64,000 bases of DNA, taken from the NCBI RefSeq assembly GCF_002980575.1, contig NZ_PVBS01000001.1, forward strand, positions 1,116,001 to 1,180,000. Reading direction: 5' to 3'. The stretch is from Sphingobacterium gobiense. Its GTDB lineage: Bacteria > Bacteroidota > Bacteroidia > Sphingobacteriales > Sphingobacteriaceae. Made by a program: the position numbers and the translations under genes. The notes beneath the pieces were generated by a model. The model was not told where the DNA came from. It did not search any database and saw only the letters and a list, made by a program, of their open reading frames with translations. Below, in pieces: positions 8,003 to 16,347 of this stretch; position 1 is the first letter of the stretch, and every line of letters starts with the position of its first letter.

Positions 8003-9709
8003 TTATAGCTTTTTCTCCTGTATTAGGTCCATAGCGTGGTTTGCTGCGCGGGCTGTAAGTGCCATAAACGTAAGTGAAGGGTTTTGGTTCCCTATACTAG
8101 TCATACACGCACCATCGGTTACAAAAACATTCTCACAAAGATGCAATTGATTATATCTATTCAACAGTGAGGTATTTGGGTCGTTTCCCATTCGAACACC
8201 ACCTACTTCGTGCACTTCCAATCCCGGTTGCCTCCCGAACGCTTCATGTTGATCTAATGTACGGATATTTCCTGCACCTGCCTGGGTCAACATTTCTGTC
8301 CCTTCTTTAAAGAAATCTTCCATCATCATCATATCATTTGCACTATAATCCACAGAAGTAATTAATTGAGGTAAGCCATATTTATCGACTTTGTCTGGGC
8401 TCAACCGTACATGATTATTAAACGATGGGAGTACTTCGCCTTGCATCATCATTGAGATCTTCCAACCGCCCGGTTCCAGCAAATTATCCTTAAAATCAGC
8501 TCCTAAACCTTCCGTTGCGATTCCCCTAGCCCACGAATCGCGATAAGCGGCAAAAGCGATAAGATATGACCCCTTAAAAGTCTGCTCCGCCCGATGAATG
8601 TTTTTGAACGCTGGAATAAAAACCTGGGTCGGACGTCTACCGTAATAATACGAATTTTCATATCCAGGAAAGTCGGCTGTAATACGACCCCGATAGTTAT
8701 GAAATGTAATATATTTTCCCATTAGCCCGTTATCATTCCCCAATCCATTCGGAAACCGATCGGATTTCGAATTCAGTAATATCAAATTAGAATTAAGGGT
8801 CGATGCATTTAAAAAAACTACAATTGATTTAAAGATTTTTTTATTTTTTGTTTTGAGGTCAATAGTCTGTACACCGATTGCTTTCTTCGTTTTGTCGTCA
8901 TACAAAACGGATTCTACAATGGTATCCATCATAATCGTTAAGTTTCCTGTTTTCTCCGCATAAGGTAAGGTAGAAGAATTCGAGCTAAAGTATGCTCCGA
9001 AAGGGCAACCTCTCTCACATAACGAACGCGCCATACATCTACTTCGCCCCTGTGCAATTTGCTCTTCTTTTATCCCTGCGAGGTTTGCACAGCGTCCGAT
9101 AATCGCTTTCCTATCCGAATAACGCTGCGCAATACTATTTGCAATGGCTTGCTCCACTTGATTCATTTCAAAAGCGCCGACCACTTCACTATCTGGCATA
9201 TTGGGAATACCATCTTTTGTCCCTGCTATACCAACAAATCGTTCTACGTGCGCGTACCAAGGTGCCATATCCTGATAACGTATCGGCCAATCCGCAGCAT
9301 ACTCGTATTTCCGAGGTGCATCAAATTCAAAATCGCTCCACCGCTGTGTCTGTCGAGCCCACAGCAGCGACTTACCGCCTACTTGGTAGCCTCTGACCCA
9401 ATCAAAGGGCTTTTCTTGAATGTATTCCTGATCCTCGTCGTTGATGTAAAAATGTCGGGTAGCCTCCGAATAAGCGTAGTGCTTGCTGATCCCTTTGTTC
9501 CGCGTTAGATCCTCTCGTGTTTTCTGACCCCGATGTTCCAACTCCCATGTATCCGTGTATGCCGTAGGATAATCCTGAATATGCTTAACCATTCGCCCTC
9601 GTTCGATCAAAAGTGTTTTAAATCCCCTTTCGGTAAATTCTTTGACCGCCCAGCCACCGCTGATTCCGGATCCCACCACAATGATGTCAAAATCTCTCTC
9701 TCTATCCAT
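8003..9709 (-). CDS. GMC-family FAD-dependent sugar oxidoreductase
   Basis: A 568-aa glucose-methanol-choline oxidoreductase. It has the FAD-binding GxGxxG (VVGSGISGG, residues 11-19), a Cys-rich segment (SLCERGCPFG), and the C-terminal catalytic region with His500 (HEVGGVRMG) and Asn543 (NQNPSLTFMALTARAANHA). The type resembles large subunits of gluconate 2-dehydrogenase or glucoside 3-dehydrogenases that oxidise sugar hydroxyls. The usual small partner (gluconate 2-dehydrogenase subunit 3 family) is not encoded nearby. No signal peptide is visible, so it is probably cytoplasmic unless escorted by a partner. It is the last gene of the unit that starts with susC 1, and follows the DapA-like gene by 41 nt. 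Confidence 0.85.
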   Translation of the reverse strand: MDRERDFDIIVVGSGISGGWAVKEFTERGFKTLLIERGRMVKHIQDYPTAYTDTWELEHRGQKTREDLTRNKGISKHYAYSEATRHFYINDEDQEYIQEKPFDWVRGYQVGGKSLLWARQTQRWSDFEFDAPRKYEYAADWPIRYQDMAPWYAHVERFVGIAGTKDGIPNMPDSEVVGAFEMNQVEQAIANSIAQRYSDRKAIIGRCANLAGIKEEQIAQGRSRCMARSLCERGCPFGAYFSSNSSTLPYAEKTGNLTIMMDTIVESVLYDDKTKKAIGVQTIDLKTKNKKIFKSIVVFLNASTLNSNLILLNSKSDRFPNGLGNDNGLMGKYITFHNYRGRITADFPGYENSYYYGRRPTQVFIPAFKNIHRAEQTFKGSYLIAFAAYRDSWARGIATEGLGADFKDNLLEPGGWKISMMMQGEVLPSFNNHVRLSPDKVDKYGLPQLITSVDYSANDMMMMEDFFKEGTEMLTQAGAGNIRTLDQHEAFGRQPGLEVHEVGGVRMGNDPNTSLLNRYNQLHLCENVFVTDGACMTSIGNQNPSLTFMALTARAANHAMDLIQEKKL

Positions 9710-9750
9710 ACTATAACTTATAAGGTAAATATAGTATATTTTAACAAACC

Positions 9751-10821
9751 CTATACTCCCGTGAAATTCTGTTTCAAAAACTCCGTTACAAATTTATCAT
9801 CATTTAACTCCGGATAGGCTGCATATATTCTTGATATTTCTTCATATTGTCCCAGTGACAATACCTCATCTGGGTTAAGGCACCAGGTACCTTTCATCAA
9901 TCCCTGACGTCGCAGCACCTCGTGTATTCCCGGTATACATCCGTGAAAATTATTCGCTGTATCGAATAATGCCGCATTCGCATCAGTCGTTTGGTTCGAC
10001 AATATCTGTAACGCCCTCCATTTAACAAACGATGGATTATCCTTATAATCTTTGACTTTAGCCAACAACGCTACAGCTTTATGGGTCCACACCGCCCAAT
10101 GTCCTAACAGACCTCCCCTGAACTCTATTTCTATATCTTTACCATTTACATTAAATCGATAAATTGACAACAAGTCCTGCACAATATTATCGTCATTACC
10201 TGTATATAAAGCAATTTGATCCCGTCTGGAGGAATTGGCAATCGCGCGAACTACGTCCAAGGTCTGGTAACGATTAAAGGAAGCGCATTTAATGGCTTCT
10301 ACGTTATCTATCTCCACAAATGTAGACCAGAAATCATACGAAAACACCCGTCCGCCAACCGAAGGCTGCAAATAAAATCCAAACACGGGAATCACCTTGG
10401 CAACTTCCTCTGTACGTTCGAGTATTTGCTTTTCACTCAAACCCTGCAGCCCGCCCATGCTTAACAACCCCATATCATATCCGTAATCTACGGCAATCCG
10501 CGCTTCCTGAACAGCTTGTTCGGAGAGACCACATATTCCCGCGATTTTTACAAATGGACGATCCAGTTTAACCCTATCAATAACATCGGCCGTCACTCGT
10601 AAAACTTTCTCAAAGAGATTATATTTAGGTAAACGGATCTCGAATTGCGTAGAATGTACCGCCACAGCTACTCCTCCGGCCCCGCTTTGGATATAGTATT
10701 GCGTCAACAGCTTTTGGTTTTCCTCATCGAAATTACGAAACTGGTCCAGCGCGAGCGGATGGGCAGGAATGACTGTACCCTCCATGAGCAAAGACTTCAG
10801 GACACTATTTAATCTTTTCAT
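9751..10821 (-). CDS. dihydrodipicolinate synthase/N-acetylneuraminate lyase-family protein
   Basis: A 356-aa DapA-fold TIM barrel, longer than the usual 290-300 aa. The Schiff-base lysine is Lys178 (EAIKCASF), the proton-relay tyrosine is Tyr150 (GFYLQP), and Ser57-Thr58 (VHSTQF) replace the canonical TT of GTTGE. Members catalyse aldol cleavage or condensation with pyruvate; here a retro-aldol step on a 2-keto-3-deoxy sugar acid is plausible. The open frame extends to 10890, but the ATG at 10821 gives a TAATG overlap with the stop of the upstream SDR gene, which indicates translational coupling. No signal peptide. Confidence 0.8.
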   Translation of the reverse strand: MKRLNSVLKSLLMEGTVIPAHPLALDQFRNFDEENQKLLTQYYIQSGAGGVAVAVHSTQFEIRLPKYNLFEKVLRVTADVIDRVKLDRPFVKIAGICGLSEQAVQEARIAVDYGYDMGLLSMGGLQGLSEKQILERTEEVAKVIPVFGFYLQPSVGGRVFSYDFWSTFVEIDNVEAIKCASFNRYQTLDVVRAIANSSRRDQIALYTGNDDNIVQDLLSIYRFNVNGKDIEIEFRGGLLGHWAVWTHKAVALLAKVKDYKDNPSFVKWRALQILSNQTTDANAALFDTANNFHGCIPGIHEVLRRQGLMKGTWCLNPDEVLSLGQYEEISRIYAAYPELNDDKFVTEFLKQNFTGV

Positions 10822-11843
10822 TAAAACTTCCCTCCTCTCTCCTGGAAATGTGTATCTTTCCCAAACTCTCCACCGTCTTGCAATATCCATTGCGCCGTAA
10901 TGGTAATAATATCCAATATACCTACTTGAGGGTAGCCAAATATCCTATGGCATTCCGACGCATTATTTAATAATGCTGTCTGTTCAGGTTCATGTACAAA
11001 CAAGGGTTCCTTTCCCAGTAGTTCCCCAAGCTTTTCTGCAACCCATTTTATAGACAATATCTCTGGTCCCGTTACATTCAGCACCTTCGCCGGGCTTTCG
11101 ACATGCAATAAGCTACGGATAGCTATTTCATTGGCATCACTTTGCCAGATTACATTGACATTATTTGTACGTATGTCAATCGGTTGCTGGTGATAAACCT
11201 GTTTTGCAATTTCTCGGATCACGCCATATCGGAAATCCACGGCGTAATTTAATCTATACAACAGTATCGGCGTGCCGTTTTTCTTACTGAAATAAGTAAA
11301 AATCCGTTCACGCCCTAATGTACTTTGGGCATATTCTCCTATCGGTTCCGGAAGGACCGATTCGTCGACGCCTCCCGATCGAACGTCGACAAAAGGCAAT
11401 ACGTTACCTGAGGAAAATGCGACGATACGCGAATTCTTGTACTTCTCGGCTATACGTCCCGGCAGGTAAGTATTCATCGCCCAAGTAAAATCTTCCTTTC
11501 CTGTCGCACCGAATTTAAAACCCGCCAAATAGATAACGTTTTTTGCATAAGGAAGCGATTGTAAGGCTTCATCGTCCAACAAGTCACAAACGATGGTTTC
11601 CACACCTAAATTTTCTAGGTATTGTCGGCTGCTATCATCTGAAAAGCGTGAAACACCGTACACCTTTCGGGAAACACCAACTTGGCGCAAACCCTCCAAT
11701 AGCAACTTGGCCATGCTCGGCCCCATTTTTCCCCCAATACCTAGAAATATAAAATCACCATCAATATGCGCAAGATCTTCGAGAAATAACGCGGACGGTT
11801 GTGTAAACTTGTACTCCAATTCTACTAAAACCTGATTCTCCAT
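10821..11843 (-). CDS. NAD-dependent epimerase/dehydratase-like SDR protein, catalytic Lys missing
   Basis: A 340-aa extended short-chain dehydrogenase/reductase fold. The nucleotide-binding glycine motif is GIGGKMG (residues 35-41). The active-site region reads GEYAQSTLGRE: Tyr171 is present but the lysine of YxxxK is replaced by Thr175. Later segments resemble the C-terminal part of sugar-nucleotide epimerases. It could be a redox-inactive lyase or isomerase, or it may use another residue. It is 2 nt from the Nramp-like gene and overlaps the DapA-like gene by one base, so all three are surely cotranscribed. Confidence 0.72.
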   Translation of the reverse strand: MENQVLVELEYKFTQPSALFLEDLAHIDGDFIFLGIGGKMGPSMAKLLLEGLRQVGVSRKVYGVSRFSDDSSRQYLENLGVETIVCDLLDDEALQSLPYAKNVIYLAGFKFGATGKEDFTWAMNTYLPGRIAEKYKNSRIVAFSSGNVLPFVDVRSGGVDESVLPEPIGEYAQSTLGRERIFTYFSKKNGTPILLYRLNYAVDFRYGVIREIAKQVYHQQPIDIRTNNVNVIWQSDANEIAIRSLLHVESPAKVLNVTGPEILSIKWVAEKLGELLGKEPLFVHEPEQTALLNNASECHRIFGYPQVGILDIITITAQWILQDGGEFGKDTHFQERGGKF

Positions 11844-11845
11844 TT

Positions 11846-13048
11846 TTATTTTAAAAACATATCATAAATATTACTAACCATTAATATGCAGATGACAATT
11901 AAGCCTAATGCCCCCGCTATCTTGTAAAAGAGATTATTAGCTTTATCTCCCATAATCGATTTATTGTTTGCAATTAAATAAATAGACACGCCTATAAAAG
12001 GCACTAAAAATATGGTTACGCTTTGAGCCAAAACAATTAACTCCAAAGGTAGCCTGCCAAAAGAAATAGCTACAACACACCCAAGGATCATGACGATAGA
12101 AATCAATATTTTGACTTTTTTGGAATCCAGGCTGCTTCCAACCCCCAACGCATCTCCTAATAATGTACCTCCTATCGTTGCATTACCTACCAATGATGAA
12201 AAGGCAGCACCAAACAACCCGACAAAAAACAGCGAACTGGCATGTTTTCCAAATAATGGCTCTAACGCCTTGCCCATTTCAGCGGCACTACTTACGTGTA
12301 TACCTTTGGGAAATAAGACCGCCGCTGCACAAATCATCACGGCTGCACTCATAAACCCCAAAATAACCACTCCTGTATAAGCTCCCCTCGCAGAATTGCG
12401 AACAGTGACATCCCCACGATTTAATTTTCGTCGTTCCTGAATCAAATAGGTCTGGTAAAATGCGCCTACAAGCGAAAAACAAGAGGCGGTAAACGCTATT
12501 ATCAATCCTAGAGAGCCTTCGGGCAGGGAAGGAATAAAACCCGAAAATAAATTACCTAATGAAACATCTGCGAGAAATAGTGTAGCAATAAAGCACGCCA
12601 ACATAACCAGTATCAATGTTAGCATAACTTTTTCCATAATCCTGTAAAAGGAAGGAAAAAACAACAAAGCAATAGCTATTGTAGTAAAGACAACGATCCA
12701 GATATACATCGGGGTACCTGTAGCTTCTCCAATGGCCATGCCTACTCCTACACTATTGCCCGCTTGAAAAGACGTCGCCACTAAAAATATACCTACACCT
12801 ATCGCGACACCGATGCCTTTGCCAAGGCGTTCTTTTATCAAAGTCAATAAAGACTTGTCATGAACCACGCCTATGCGAGAACACATTGCCGTATATATCC
12901 CCATAAAAAACAGCGCCACCAAGACAATCCATAACAGTGAATATTCGTAGTCTGCCCCCATTTTGGAGGTGATGGTCATCTTGCTCGGGCCGAACACAAG
13001 TGCGGCTGTGATAATCCCAGGCCCTAAAATGTTTAATAGTCTTTTCAT
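11846..13048 (-). CDS. Nramp-fold membrane transporter lacking the metal-binding residues
   Basis: A 400-aa polytopic inner-membrane protein with about 11 hydrophobic segments. The N-terminus LGPGIITAALVFGPSKMTITSKMGADYE (start of the region, residues 8-35) aligns with Nramp TM1 (GPG...DPGN...GxxxGY). The DPGN metal motif reads GPSK (residues 20-23). In TM6 the MPH motif is replaced by Gln199-Thr200-Tyr201 (LVGAFYQTYL). None of the Asp, Asn and Met ligands is kept, so divalent metal transport is unlikely. Lying between a sugar dehydrogenase and sugar-acid enzymes, it probably imports the organic product of that dehydrogenase. It begins directly at the stop of the upstream gene. Confidence 0.8.
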   Translation of the reverse strand: MKRLLNILGPGIITAALVFGPSKMTITSKMGADYEYSLLWIVLVALFFMGIYTAMCSRIGVVHDKSLLTLIKERLGKGIGVAIGVGIFLVATSFQAGNSVGVGMAIGEATGTPMYIWIVVFTTIAIALLFFPSFYRIMEKVMLTLILVMLACFIATLFLADVSLGNLFSGFIPSLPEGSLGLIIAFTASCFSLVGAFYQTYLIQERRKLNRGDVTVRNSARGAYTGVVILGFMSAAVMICAAAVLFPKGIHVSSAAEMGKALEPLFGKHASSLFFVGLFGAAFSSLVGNATIGGTLLGDALGVGSSLDSKKVKILISIVMILGCVVAISFGRLPLELIVLAQSVTIFLVPFIGVSIYLIANNKSIMGDKANNLFYKIAGALGLIVICILMVSNIYDMFLK

Positions 13049-14581
13049 CTATTTTCTTTTTTTCTTAACATGGTCGTCACTTATTTGTTCTCCGTCACCA
13101 AACGCTGTCTTGACATAATTGATAATAGCTGCCAACTCCTCATCGTTCAAAAAGGAGAAGCTGGCCATATCCTGTTCGTAGAAGACACCATTTATCGTAT
13201 CCCTACCTTTGCTACCGTTTAACAAAAGATCGATAAAAGCATTGCTGTCCTCTACCCTCGCAGCATTCTTCAGAGGAGGAAAAGTACCTTTAACCCCAAG
13301 ACCATCTTCTTTATGACATGAAGCGCAAAAGCTGGTATACAGTTGTTTTCCCTTATGCTCTTTAGATTCGGTTTCTACGACATCTTCCTTCAAATAATTA
13401 TCCGGCGTCTCTGTAGTTTTTCTTAGTCTTAGTATCCTGTCGTCGGTCGGCAGCGGAAATCCCGGCTGTGGATTCCAATCCCTATTGCTGGTTGACAAAT
13501 AGATATCGCCATTAGGTGTCACCAACACGGATCGCATTCTTCCATATTTTTTAGAAAAATACACCTGTTCCCGTTTCACTTGTTGATTTTTATCATCCAA
13601 ATGTAGTACCCTTAATGATTGCGATTTGAGCGTAACGAGTAAGAGTGTGTTCTTCCATTCCGGAATATCGCTTTCTCCGTAATATGCTAAACCGGCGGGT
13701 GCTACTACAGGTGTCCACGACCAAATAGGTTTTGTTCGTGAGGAGTGTTTAGCTATTTCTATCTCATCAGGTGTATCGTGCATACCCTCTATAGCGGGCC
13801 AGCCATAATTGTTCAACGGTTTAATCAGATTGATCTCGTCTTCAATCGCGTCACCATGTTCAGATGTAAATATATTCCCTCGGTCATCTATGGTTAACCC
13901 CTGCATATTACGAAATCCCCAAGCATACACAAAGCTGTTTGGTATAGGATTATCGGGGGGAATTTCGCCGTTTATCGTCATCCTCAGAATCTTACCATTC
14001 AATGTAGTTGAATCTTGCGCTTCTGTATTATCTGCCACATCACCCGTTGCCCAATAGAGCATATTTTTGCTGTCCAGCATTAGTCTGGCGCCATTATGTC
14101 CCTTTGCACCTTTGACCGTCAACAGATCGACTGGGTTAATCAATGTATCTTTTTGATAAGTGTATCGCACCAATTTAGAAATGATACGATCATTCTCTTT
14201 AGCTGTATAGTTAATAATAACATAGGGATTATCTTTTACACCTTTCTGTACGACGATATCCAGTAAACCCGGAGTTGTCCTTGTAAATACATCCGGCACA
14301 CGCAGGAGGGTAGAAACTTGACCGGTCGACAGATCCAGTTGCTTCACGTTTCCGATGATCTCGGTAAATAGAATTTTATCATCAAAAAATGTCATTCCCC
14401 ACGGCACCTGCAGACTATCTGCTACCGTAGCTATCTCCAAAAATGAATCATCAAGCTTGACATGGTCGATCACTTCTGTGACATAATCATGTGGTTGTCG
14501 ATTACACGATTGACATGACATAACACATAGCCATGTCCATATGCAAATCCCCCCAAGCACGAACGTTCTTTTACTAGACAT
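13049..14581 (-). CDS. PQQ-type glucose/sorbosone dehydrogenase fused to cytochrome c
   Basis: A 510-aa lipoprotein-like protein (LCVMSCQSC lipobox near residues 18-26). Residues about 40-390 form a GSDH six-bladed propeller: VPWGMTF, KGHNGARLMLD with the catalytic-type His, YAWGFRNMQGL, SEHGD, NNYGWPAIEG. Residues about 405-500 form a cytochrome c domain with CASCH (419-423) and a candidate axial Met472 (EQDMASF). It would oxidise a sugar at C1 to a lactone in the periplasm and pass electrons to its own heme. It follows susD 1 in the same unit, and the Nramp-like transporter starts immediately after it. A PQQ-synthesis locus is not in this window. Confidence 0.88.
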   Translation of the reverse strand: MSSKRTFVLGGICIWTWLCVMSCQSCNRQPHDYVTEVIDHVKLDDSFLEIATVADSLQVPWGMTFFDDKILFTEIIGNVKQLDLSTGQVSTLLRVPDVFTRTTPGLLDIVVQKGVKDNPYVIINYTAKENDRIISKLVRYTYQKDTLINPVDLLTVKGAKGHNGARLMLDSKNMLYWATGDVADNTEAQDSTTLNGKILRMTINGEIPPDNPIPNSFVYAWGFRNMQGLTIDDRGNIFTSEHGDAIEDEINLIKPLNNYGWPAIEGMHDTPDEIEIAKHSSRTKPIWSWTPVVAPAGLAYYGESDIPEWKNTLLLVTLKSQSLRVLHLDDKNQQVKREQVYFSKKYGRMRSVLVTPNGDIYLSTSNRDWNPQPGFPLPTDDRILRLRKTTETPDNYLKEDVVETESKEHKGKQLYTSFCASCHKEDGLGVKGTFPPLKNAARVEDSNAFIDLLLNGSKGRDTINGVFYEQDMASFSFLNDEELAAIINYVKTAFGDGEQISDDHVKKKRK

Positions 14582-14614
14582 TATAGCTTTCCTTTCCAGA
14601 TTCTCTATATATTA

Positions 14615-16339
14615 TTATCGCCAACCCGGATTTTGTGTCAAGTTTTCTGGATTCAATACAATCTGGCTTTCAGGGATGCAATCTAAATAGTCCCTATCCA
14701 ATTTAAACCCATATCCCCCAGGCATGGCTTTTTGAAACGGATCCATAAATCCAGCTTCGTCTTCATGAAATGGGTTATTGCTGATCTGGCTCGCTTTAAA
14801 CCCTTTGGGCCGTTTGCCAACGATCAGTTCGTCCGCCGCTGCCCAACGCGCTATATCATCCCATCGAAAGCCTTCTCCAACCAACTCTATCCGGCGCTCC
14901 CTCCGGATTTCGTTGATTAAAGGTGGTAGCGTGGGAAAATCCCAGTCCGAATCTGTTGCGATTGATCCTATATCGATATTCGGCATACCCACACGATCGC
15001 GAAGCAGCTTAACAGTCTTATCGATATCGCCCTGCGTACTAGTACCCAATTCGGCTTTTGCCTCGATATAATTTAACAATACTTCCGCATACCGGAAAAG
15101 AATAGATGGTTCCTCTCCATATTGCTGTACATGGTATATAACCTGGGGATCGTATCCTTTTTGGATCATATACCCTGTGGGCGCATTAAGATCAGCGTTG
15201 GCATTCATCCTTGCAAATACCGAAGACCAATTTTCCACGTTTCCATGCGCCTGTATTTTCCAGACCTGATCGGGAGAAGCAACCGTTTGTCTGAACCGGG
15301 GATCTCTGTTTTCCATTTCCTGTACAATGGTTGTATGTCCCTGGAAGAGTGGGTTTCCTCCAATCGCTCGCCCATCGGTACAAAGATAGTCATCGATAAC
15401 GCTTTTGGAGATCGACCTTCCAAGTGGCTGTGACATCCGGAAGTTGCGATCGTTGGTAAACGAGCTATTTCCCCGAGATAGATTATTATCGTACTTCCGC
15501 CAGAACATGACTTCATTGCTGGATGAATATTCCCGTTGAATAAACAGATTCCGATAATCTTCCTCTGGCTTGCCGGTACTGTAGATCGCATACAGACCGG
15601 ATTCCATAATCTGTTCTGCTGCTCCTACGGCCTTTTCAAGATATTTATTCGGATCCGCATTTTCAACGCCGAATGATGTACCGTTATGATATTTCTGCCA
15701 GGTTCCCTCGTATAAGGCCACACGGCTTTGCATTAGCAATGCGATCCATTTATTAATGCGTTCATACCCGTTGGTCTTATCTGCTGTCAGGTACAGCGCA
15801 GCCGTATCGAGACATCCGATGATACGGTCGACTACCACTTCCCGTGGTGTTCGCGGATTGTACAGTTCAGGAGAGGTATCTCCCAGATCTGTATCCAGCC
15901 ATTGGATATCGCCATAACTTTTCAACAGGTTGAAATACGTTACCGCTTTAAAATAATAAGCTTCGCCCACATATTGTTTATAGCTGTCGAAATCGTGAAA
16001 TTCTTCAATTTTTTTATAATGCGTCATAAAATAATTGATACTCCGCACATTCCCAAAACCGATGGTCCCCGTGGTCAAGACCGGTCTTGTGCCCTGTAAA
16101 CGTGTATTGACCGTAGGGCCAACGAGATCGTCGCTATCGTAATCATTTCCATGGTTGGCATACTTTGGAAAAAAAGTTGCGTTATAATATTGGTTTACAT
16201 ACGTTTCCAAATCTTTAGGTTTTTCAAAAAACCTGTCAGATGCTACCTGATCTAATGGCGGACGTTCCAAAAAGTCGTCATTGCAGGCCATAAGGAAAAA
16301 CAAGGAAGCCAGCCCAATCATTTTTATTAAAGTTTTCAT
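14615..16339 (-). CDS. SusD/RagB-family glycan-binding lipoprotein 1
   Basis: An outer-membrane surface lipoprotein that captures oligosaccharide for its SusC partner. Lipobox LMACNDDFLERPP near residues 16-28. The TPR-rich body and C-terminal RRERRIELVGEGFRWDDIARW are diagnostic. About 575 aa. Three in-frame ATGs cluster at 16348-16339. I chose the one reading MKTLIKMIG at 16339, but 16348 overlaps the susC stop (TAATG) and may also be used. The order SusC-SusD and the tight coupling are standard for this family. Confidence 0.93.
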   Translation of the reverse strand: MKTLIKMIGLASLFFLMACNDDFLERPPLDQVASDRFFEKPKDLETYVNQYYNATFFPKYANHGNDYDSDDLVGPTVNTRLQGTRPVLTTGTIGFGNVRSINYFMTHYKKIEEFHDFDSYKQYVGEAYYFKAVTYFNLLKSYGDIQWLDTDLGDTSPELYNPRTPREVVVDRIIGCLDTAALYLTADKTNGYERINKWIALLMQSRVALYEGTWQKYHNGTSFGVENADPNKYLEKAVGAAEQIMESGLYAIYSTGKPEEDYRNLFIQREYSSSNEVMFWRKYDNNLSRGNSSFTNDRNFRMSQPLGRSISKSVIDDYLCTDGRAIGGNPLFQGHTTIVQEMENRDPRFRQTVASPDQVWKIQAHGNVENWSSVFARMNANADLNAPTGYMIQKGYDPQVIYHVQQYGEEPSILFRYAEVLLNYIEAKAELGTSTQGDIDKTVKLLRDRVGMPNIDIGSIATDSDWDFPTLPPLINEIRRERRIELVGEGFRWDDIARWAAADELIVGKRPKGFKASQISNNPFHEDEAGFMDPFQKAMPGGYGFKLDRDYLDCIPESQIVLNPENLTQNPGWR

Positions 16340-16347
16340 AATCATCA

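Noticed and set aside
9059..9508. 149-codon plus-strand frame inside the GMC gene
   Set aside because: Antisense shadow of a conserved coding sequence.
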